From Cryptoclostridium sp036644995 (GTDB lineage Bacteria > Bacillota > Dehalobacteriia > UBA7702), in contig JAVXOZ010000002.1 of assembly GCA_036644995.1 (NCBI GenBank), positions 1 to 64,000 on the forward strand: a stretch of DNA of 64,000 nucleotides, given 5' to 3'. A program made the position numbers and the translations under genes. The notes beneath the pieces are model-generated. The model had not been told where the DNA came from. It searched no databases and saw only the letters and a list, made by a program, of their open reading frames with translations. Of the stretch, positions 59,045 through 64,000 are shown in pieces; position 1 is the stretch's first letter, and each line of letters begins with the position of its first letter.

Positions 59045-59761
59045 TTATTTATCTTCTACAATCTCTTTATTTAAGATTTCTTCCACAGGTAAATCTGCTT
59101 CTTTTTTTCTGACCGGTGGTACTACGGAATCGTCGTTTTCATATTTTAAGCAGCACATGAGTCTGCCGCAAATACCCGATATTTTCCCCGGATTTAAGGA
59201 GAGATTTTGGTGTTTTGCCATTTTGATGGAAACAGGCTGAAACTCATCTAAAACGCTGTGACAGCACAGTACACGGCCACAAGAGGCTATGCCACCCAGC
59301 ATTTTTGCCTCATCACGGACACCAATTTGTCTAAGCTCAATACGGGTGCGGAAAATTCCTGCCAAGTCCTTAACCAATTCCCGAAAATCCACTCTGCCAT
59401 CGGCGGTGAAATAAAAGATGATTTTGCTTACATCAAAGGTATATTCCACATCTATAAGCTTCATTTCTAAATTATTGGCACGTATTTTTTCCAAACAAAC
59501 TTTAAAGGCTTCCTTTTCCTTTTCCTTATTTTCTTTGTTGGTGGCTTCATCTTCTTCGGTGGCTTTTCTCAGCACATCTTTTAAGGGCTGCACTACTTTG
59601 TTTTCACAAACTTCTCTTGGTGGTATAACCACATTGCCAAATTCCACACCACGGGCTGTTTCCACTATTACGTTGTCGTGGAGTGCGATGTTGAAATTAA
59701 CAGGGTTAAAATAATAAATTTTACCCGCTTGTTTAAAGCGGACACCTACAATGGTTTCCAT
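59045..59761 (-). CDS. ricT: PSP1-domain protein RicT (YaaT)
   Basis: The 238-residue protein carries a PSP1 domain with cysteines in GRVLCCHSVL and SGICGRLMCCLKYEND, which ligate the Fe-S clusters of the RicAFT complex in Bacillus. That complex promotes RNase Y-dependent mRNA maturation and influences sporulation and biofilm genes. The N-terminal GVRFKQAGKIYYFNPVNF and GVEFGNVVIPP also match. It lies between holB and yabA in the conserved order. Confidence 0.93.
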   Translation of the reverse strand: METIVGVRFKQAGKIYYFNPVNFNIALHDNVIVETARGVEFGNVVIPPREVCENKVVQPLKDVLRKATEEDEATNKENKEKEKEAFKVCLEKIRANNLEMKLIDVEYTFDVSKIIFYFTADGRVDFRELVKDLAGIFRTRIELRQIGVRDEAKMLGGIASCGRVLCCHSVLDEFQPVSIKMAKHQNLSLNPGKISGICGRLMCCLKYENDDSVVPPVRKKEADLPVEEILNKEIVEDK

Positions 59762-59794
59762 AAAAAATCCTCTTTTTTCTTTAGGGTAGTGTGT

Positions 59795-60634
59795 TTAGTT
59801 TACCCTATTTTTTTCTTTTATTGCCAAAAATAAATTCTCGGCAACAAGGCGGGTTGTTAATTGATATTCCAAGTACATCATAGCTTTATTGGTTTCTTCC
59901 CAAAGCTTAAGTAGAATATCATCCCCAAATTCCGAACTATTTAAAAGATAAGCTGCTTCCCCTGTGTGGGAAACTCTATATCCGTAATTTCTGCTTAAAA
60001 TTTCTGCCATGGCGGCGATGATGGTTTTTAGTTTTTCACGGTCTGTTTCTTTGTTTTTTTCTTTGGCGTAGGTTTCTGCGGTTAAAAGCAAATAATCCAT
60101 ATTGTTTTGGGGTAAGGAGGTTAAAAGTTCAAAGGCTTCCTCCAAATTTTCGCTTTTTAGGGTTTTTGCCTCGCCATTATATCGCAAAATACGGCAGCGG
60201 CTTTCAATGGTGGCCAAAGTTTTATCCCCATTGGTGGAAAGGAGTAAAAAAACGGTATTTTCCACGGGTTCTTCCAAGGTTTTTAATAGGGCATTGGCGC
60301 AAACTTCGGTTAATTTATCTGCATCTATAATCATAAAAATGCGAAATTCCCCTTCTTGGGCGGAGAACTGCACTGTTTTTATTAAATCTCTTATTTGTTT
60401 TATTAAATATGTGGTTTTTTCCGGACGAATTACAGTGAAATCGCTGAAGCATTCATTTTTTCCCAAGGTGCAGGGGCGGCATTTGCCACAAGGCATTGAA
60501 TTTTTAGGGTTTTTGCAATTTAGGCTTAAAGCAAAATCCATGGCATCTTTTAAAATCTCATCTTTTTCGCCGTATAGCAAATAAGCGTGGCTGATATTTT
60601 TTTCTTTTAGGTCTGTTTTTAATTCTTGGTGCAT
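59795..60634 (-). CDS. holB: DNA polymerase III delta' subunit
   Basis: HolB is part of the clamp loader. The 279-residue product has HAYLLYGEKDEILKDAMDFA (about 16-35), a degenerate Walker A as expected for delta', zinc cysteines in NSMPCGKCRPCTLGKN, and NALLKTLEEPVENTVFLLLS (sensor region). It overlaps tmk by 16 nt. The tmk-holB-ricT order is that of Bacillus, with yaaQ and yaaR missing. Confidence 0.93.
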   Translation of the reverse strand: MHQELKTDLKEKNISHAYLLYGEKDEILKDAMDFALSLNCKNPKNSMPCGKCRPCTLGKNECFSDFTVIRPEKTTYLIKQIRDLIKTVQFSAQEGEFRIFMIIDADKLTEVCANALLKTLEEPVENTVFLLLSTNGDKTLATIESRCRILRYNGEAKTLKSENLEEAFELLTSLPQNNMDYLLLTAETYAKEKNKETDREKLKTIIAAMAEILSRNYGYRVSHTGEAAYLLNSSEFGDDILLKLWEETNKAMMYLEYQLTTRLVAENLFLAIKEKNRVN

Positions 60635-61257
60635 AAAAAAGGCTCCAATTTTTCTGCTATTTCGCTAAATACTTTTTTCGGGGTATTTTCGCCGTTTACT
60701 GTGATAATATTTTCACTTTTGGCTGCAAGAGCCGAATATCCTTGACGAACATCATTGAAAAAAATATTTTGTTCCTGTTCTAAACGGTCGGGCTTTTCTT
60801 GGCGGTTATTATTTATCCGCTCTCTACCCTTTTCCGGGCTGATATCTATAACAATGGTGATATTTGGCTCTAAGCCTTGGGTTGCTAAATCGTTGAGTTT
60901 TTCAATGGTGGCAATATCTAAATTCCTGCCATAGCCTTGGTAGGCAATGGTGGATAATGTGTAGCGATCCGATATTACAACTTTGCCCATATCTAAATTG
61001 GGCAGGATAATTTCTTTTATATGCTGTGCTCTGTCTGCGGCGTAAAGCAGCAGCTCTGTAAGGTAGCTCATCCCTTTATTATCCCCATCCAGCAGTAAAT
61101 TGCGGATTTTTTCCCCCAAAGCTGTGCCACCTGGCTCACGGGTTACCACAACCTCATAGCCTAAGCTTTGGCACCATTCTTTAACTTTGGTTATTTGGCA
61201 GGATTTACCGGCGCCGTCTATTCCCTCAAAGGCAATAAAAATACCTTGTTTTGTCAT
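60619..61257 (-). CDS. tmk: Thymidylate kinase
   Basis: Tmk phosphorylates dTMP to dTDP. The 212-residue protein begins GIFIAFEGIDGAGKSCQI (P-loop), with TREPGGTALGEKIRNLLLDG and the DR motif in VISDRYTLSTIAYQGYGR. Lid residues follow in GRERINNNRQEKPDRLEQE. It is the first gene of the operon running down to tatD. Confidence 0.97.
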   Translation of the reverse strand: MTKQGIFIAFEGIDGAGKSCQITKVKEWCQSLGYEVVVTREPGGTALGEKIRNLLLDGDNKGMSYLTELLLYAADRAQHIKEIILPNLDMGKVVISDRYTLSTIAYQGYGRNLDIATIEKLNDLATQGLEPNITIVIDISPEKGRERINNNRQEKPDRLEQEQNIFFNDVRQGYSALAAKSENIITVNGENTPKKVFSEIAEKLEPFLCTKN

Positions 61258-61487
61258 ATCTGATTTCCTTATACTTCTATATATAGTTACTTCTAATTAT
61301 TATCTCACAAGTTGAAAAAAAAGGCAATGTTTTAAAGCTATATAGTAGTGATAGATTGTGTCGAAACCCAAGAAATTGACTTGAAAAAAGATTTAATATG
61401 ATTTTAGGCTGTTTTTAAGCATAAATATATACTAAAATCACGGTTAAACCCCAAGAATAAATTTGCTTAGAGTTTTTTTTAAGCTCC

Positions 61488-61516
61488 TTGTTCTTAGAAG
61501 AAAAAATTGGTATAAT
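61488..61516 (+). promoter_or_regulatory. Promoter of the radical SAM gene
   Basis: TTGTTC (61488-61493), a 17-bp spacer and TATAAT (61511-61516), 27 bases before the start codon. The rest of the 285-base divergent gap holds nothing else I recognise. Confidence 0.65.
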
Positions 61517-61542
61517 AAAAAGATAAACTGAGGAGATTTTAT

Positions 61543-62682
61543 ATGAAAATGGAAAAAGAGTTGGAACAGTATCTAACTGCATCTATGACCAAATTAGTTA
61601 AAGATGTGCTAAAATCAACCTTGAAAAACCCCAAAGAAACGGCTTTTTTGATTAAGAGCACTAAAAATATGGAAATTATGCACCAACGGCGAAAAGATAT
61701 GGGGGATCGGGGCAATAATATACCCGGGTTTTTAATTGCCAGCATTACCAATGCCTGTAATTTATTTTGCAGTGGCTGCTATGCCCGTGCCAATGGTATG
61801 TGCAATGATGATGAAGCTGAGGCACTTTTAACTGCTGAGGATTGGGAATCTATTTTTTCCCAAAGTGCCAAAGTGGGGATTGCCTTTATCCTTTTGGCAG
61901 GTGGCGAGCCTTTGCTGCGTAAAGATGTGATTAAAACCGCCGCAAAATTTAAAGAAATTGTTTTTCCTGTTTTTACCAACGGTACAATTTTAGATGATGA
62001 TTATTTGCGGTTCTTTGATGAAAACCGCAATATGGTGCCGATTTTAAGCTTGGAAGGAAATCATAAAGAAACCGATGAACGCCGAGGTAAAGGTGTTTAT
62101 CAACGGCTATACCATAGCATGAGCGGCTTGAAAACAAATAAAATATTATTTGCTGCTTCCCTTACGGTTACTACGGAAAATATTGATAAAATAACTGCCG
62201 TGGAGTTCATTGAGAATTTGCAAAACCATGGTTGCCGTGGAGTTTTATTTATAGAATATGTAGCCGTTGACGGCAAAACCCAAACTTTGGAAATTGATGA
62301 AAAAGGCCGTGAAAAATTGGAAAAACGTCAAGAATCTCTGCGTAAAAAATTCCCCGCCATGGTGTTTATTTCTTTCCCCGGTGATGAAAAACAAATGGGG
62401 GGTTGTTTGGCAGCGGGGCGAGGTTTTTTTCATATCAGTCCCCAAGGCAATGCCGAGGCTTGCCCATTTTCTCCCTTTGCAGATTGTAATTTAAAAGAGG
62501 TTTCCCTGTTGGAAGCCTTAAAATCACCTTTTTTTGATATGCTGCGGCAGAAGCATTTGGTGGGTGGTGAACATAGTGGCGGCTGTGCTCTGTTTCAAAG
62601 AGAAGCCGAGGTTAAGGAGTGTTTAAAGGTGGCAAAATTGAATAAAACGTTGGAGGTGGAGCATGATTTACAGAAAAGCTAA
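61543..62682 (+). CDS. Radical SAM/SPASM-type protein
   Basis: The 379-residue protein has the radical SAM cluster motif NACNLFCSGCYARANGMC (C-x3-C-x2-C, about 70-87) and the SAM-contacting AGGEPLLRKDV (about 118-128). A cysteine-bearing C-terminal region follows (GGCLAAGRGFFHISPQGNAE, ACPFSPFADC, GGCALFQREAEVKEC), as in SPASM or twitch domains that hold an extra Fe-S cluster. The substrate is not apparent; no peptide precursor lies beside it. Its end overlaps the acetyltransferase gene by 20 nt. ATG follows GAGGAG. Confidence 0.88.
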   Translation: MKMEKELEQYLTASMTKLVKDVLKSTLKNPKETAFLIKSTKNMEIMHQRRKDMGDRGNNIPGFLIASITNACNLFCSGCYARANGMCNDDEAEALLTAEDWESIFSQSAKVGIAFILLAGGEPLLRKDVIKTAAKFKEIVFPVFTNGTILDDDYLRFFDENRNMVPILSLEGNHKETDERRGKGVYQRLYHSMSGLKTNKILFAASLTVTTENIDKITAVEFIENLQNHGCRGVLFIEYVAVDGKTQTLEIDEKGREKLEKRQESLRKKFPAMVFISFPGDEKQMGGCLAAGRGFFHISPQGNAEACPFSPFADCNLKEVSLLEALKSPFFDMLRQKHLVGGEHSGGCALFQREAEVKECLKVAKLNKTLEVEHDLQKS

Positions 62683-63130
62683 AATAGATGATGTGGAACA
62701 GATTTATCAGCTTATTATGGATTATGCCAATGAAGGGCTGATGTTGGCAAGACCACGGCAAGGGATTTATGCAGGTATCCGTGAATATATTGTAGGGGAA
62801 AATTCCACAGGTGAGGTGGTTGCCATTGGTGCTTTGCGGATTTTGTGGAGCGATTTGGCGGAAATTTGCTCCTTAGCTGTGCGTGAGCCTTATTTGAAAA
62901 AAGGGATTGGCAAAAAAATAGTTGAATTACTGGAAAATGAAGCCGAGGATTTACGGATTCCCCAAATTTTTGCTTTAACCTATCAACAAGGGTTCTTCTT
63001 GAAATGCGGCTTTAATTCCGTGGAACACAGTGCCTTGCCCCAAAAAGTTTGGCGTGATTGCATAGATTGCCCTAAGTTTCCTGATTGTGATGAGAAGGCG
63101 GTATTAAAAAATACTTCCCATAATGGGTGA
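62663..63130 (+). CDS. GNAT acetyltransferase, ArgA-like
   Basis: The 155-residue GNAT protein has IYRKAKIDDVEQIYQLIMDY, IGALRILWSDLAEICSLAVR and the acetyl-CoA loop EPYLKKGIGKKIVELLENEA. The C-terminal FFLKCGFNSVEHSALPQKVW followed by RDCIDCPKFPDCDE is a pattern of short stand-alone N-acetylglutamate synthases. argH follows on the same strand 265 bp downstream, supporting a role in arginine synthesis. ATG follows GGAGGTGGAGC inside the radical SAM gene. Confidence 0.8.
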   Translation: MIYRKAKIDDVEQIYQLIMDYANEGLMLARPRQGIYAGIREYIVGENSTGEVVAIGALRILWSDLAEICSLAVREPYLKKGIGKKIVELLENEAEDLRIPQIFALTYQQGFFLKCGFNSVEHSALPQKVWRDCIDCPKFPDCDEKAVLKNTSHNG

Positions 63131-63227
63131 TAGCAGGGAAACTCCCCAAACTGAGACCGCTTATGTATTATATATACACTGCACGTCCTCATTTTGGTGT
63201 GTTCCCCTGTTCTAACCCATTCTTGAA
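63129..63227 (+). repeat. Related palindromic element K with different arms
   Basis: GCAGGGAAACTCCCCAAACT near the left and the inverse GTTCCCCTGT with TTTTGGTGT near the right form a long imperfect hairpin. The core GACCGCTTATGTA...TACACTGCACGTC matches copy G1, although the arms are unrelated to the main family. It lies between the acetyltransferase and argH genes. Confidence 0.7.
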
Positions 63228-63325
63228 AGTATTTTTGTTGCCCATAGGAGATAGCAGGGAAACTTTTTTGAAAGTATTTGTAGTGCCCAAAGCATATAAT
63301 AAGGAAACTTTTTTAGCAAGGTTAA
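63224..63325 (+). repeat. 47-bp imperfect tandem duplication
   Basis: TTGAAAGTATTT...GGAAACTTTTTT occurs twice in tandem just before the argH leader. The first copy contains GATAGCAGGGAAACT, which also starts element K, so it may be part of the target duplication. Confidence 0.6.
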
Positions 63326-63395
63326 CTTGTTTTAAAAATTTCCATATAAAATTTAAGATGATTTATTGGACAAGTTGTAATAACGGAGGTTTGTG

Positions 63396-64000
63396 ATGAA
63401 ATTATGGGGTGGCAGATTTGCCAAAAATAACGATGCTTTAATGGAAGATTTTCATTCTTCCATCACTTTTGATAAAAGACTTTTCGAAGAAGATATTACC
63501 GGTTCTTTGGCACATAGTGCCATGTTGGCAAAACAGGGAATAATTTCCTCTGATGAAGGGGAATTAATCCGCAAGGGACTAAAAGAAATTTTAGCCGATA
63601 TTGCCAATGGCAATGTGGAATTTGATGTTAAAGCAGAAGATATCCACATGAATGTGGAAACCATGCTCATAGCCAAAATTGGCGATGTGGGTAAAAAACT
63701 GCACACAGGCAGAAGCAGAAACGACCAAGTGGCTTTGGATATCCATTTATATTTAAAGCACGAAACCGATGGGGTGCTGGTGTTATTGCAATCTTTGGAA
63801 GAAACCATATTGGCAATGGCAGAACAGCACACTCACACTGTTATGCCGGGATATACACATTTGCAAAAGGCACAGCCCATTTCTTTTGCCCATCACTTAA
63901 TGGCATATTTTGAAATGTTTTTAAGGGATATGGGGAGATTGCAGGATAGTAAAAAACGTTTGGATGTAATGGTTTTAGGCTCAGGTGCTTTGGCAGGTAC
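63396..64000 (+). CDS. argH: Argininosuccinate lyase (3' end outside window)
   Basis: ATG 63396 follows CGGAGGTTTGTG. The first 201 residues are present: MKLWGGRFAKNNDALMEDFH, then HMNVETMLIAKIGDVGKKLH and TGRSRNDQVALDIHLYLKHE, and PGYTHLQKAQPISFAHHLMA. These are signature blocks of ArgH, which splits argininosuccinate into arginine and fumarate. The frame stays open to the end of the window. The preceding ArgA-like gene suggests an arginine cluster continuing beyond it. Confidence 0.96.
   Translation, partial: MKLWGGRFAKNNDALMEDFHSSITFDKRLFEEDITGSLAHSAMLAKQGIISSDEGELIRKGLKEILADIANGNVEFDVKAEDIHMNVETMLIAKIGDVGKKLHTGRSRNDQVALDIHLYLKHETDGVLVLLQSLEETILAMAEQHTHTVMPGYTHLQKAQPISFAHHLMAYFEMFLRDMGRLQDSKKRLDVMVLGSGALAG

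Noticed and set aside
61258..61542. Extra small gene in the divergent gap
   Set aside because: Only a promoter for the radical SAM gene is supported; no frame with a ribosome binding site.

Overview
The window looks like a chromosomal stretch of an AT-rich Bacillota, most likely an anaerobic Clostridia-type organism. The evidence is the Bacillus/Clostridium gene order tmk-holB-ricT-yabA-trmN6-like-rsmI-metG-tatD, the mazG-rqcP pair, gyrB-gyrA, purine-rich ribosome binding sites, S-layer homology (SLH) surface proteins, ECF-type vitamin uptake and a BirA-controlled biotin operon. It is draft sequence: three 100-N gaps lie at 3872-3971, 29248-29347 and 42201-42300, the first inside a minisatellite and the second at what looks like the edge of a dispersed repeat.

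Layout. 1-1100: tRNA-Ser, a decayed partial tRNA copy, one copy of a palindromic dispersed repeat and two terminators. 1100-15500: an accessory block built around cobalamin. A first cobalamin riboswitch leads a membrane-anchored alpha/alpha-barrel protein and an ECF transporter (EcfT, fused EcfA-EcfA', S component). A second riboswitch leads two SLH surface proteins and a DUF4430 lipoprotein. A third, complete riboswitch has no gene behind it and is followed by nested palindromic repeats. 15.5-20 kb: an Abi-family gene, an EcsC-family gene, serC and murI. 20-24 kb: a MenA-like prenyltransferase translationally coupled to an ABC importer, with a divergent binding lipoprotein. 24-29 kb: a MarR-controlled heterodimeric ABC exporter and a small lipoprotein. 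29-36 kb: pepF, a YkgJ-type protein, a phospholipase C-like protein, YitT, an ACT protein and a DUF2284 fusion. 36-45 kb: gyrBA, an AI-2E family transporter, a class V aminotransferase, mazG-rqcP. 45-49 kb: birA-bioY-bioB-bioD with a BirA operator. 49-54 kb: a CHAP/SLH surface protein, an ABC exporter and a lipoprotein. 54-61 kb: the tmk-to-tatD housekeeping operon. 61.5-64 kb: a radical SAM protein, an ArgA-like acetyltransferase and the start of argH.

The most interesting system is the cobalamin block. Animal intrinsic factor and transcobalamin consist of an alpha6/alpha6 barrel followed by a small beta domain that resembles DUF4430. Here barrel-type and DUF4430-type domains are on separate surface proteins: one barrel with a C-terminal membrane anchor, one barrel with three SLH domains, and one DUF4430 lipoprotein. 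All sit behind cobalamin riboswitches next to a complete ECF transporter. I infer a layered cobalamin (or corrinoid) capture system that passes ligand from the S-layer to the membrane.

The second notable feature is a family of about 120-160 bp imperfect palindromes between genes (at least eleven copies plus remnants). Several are flanked by perfect direct repeats of 10 to 23 bp, and most sit in or next to terminator-like stem-loops. They look like a non-autonomous mobile element that prefers hairpins. No transposase, CRISPR array or prophage was seen.
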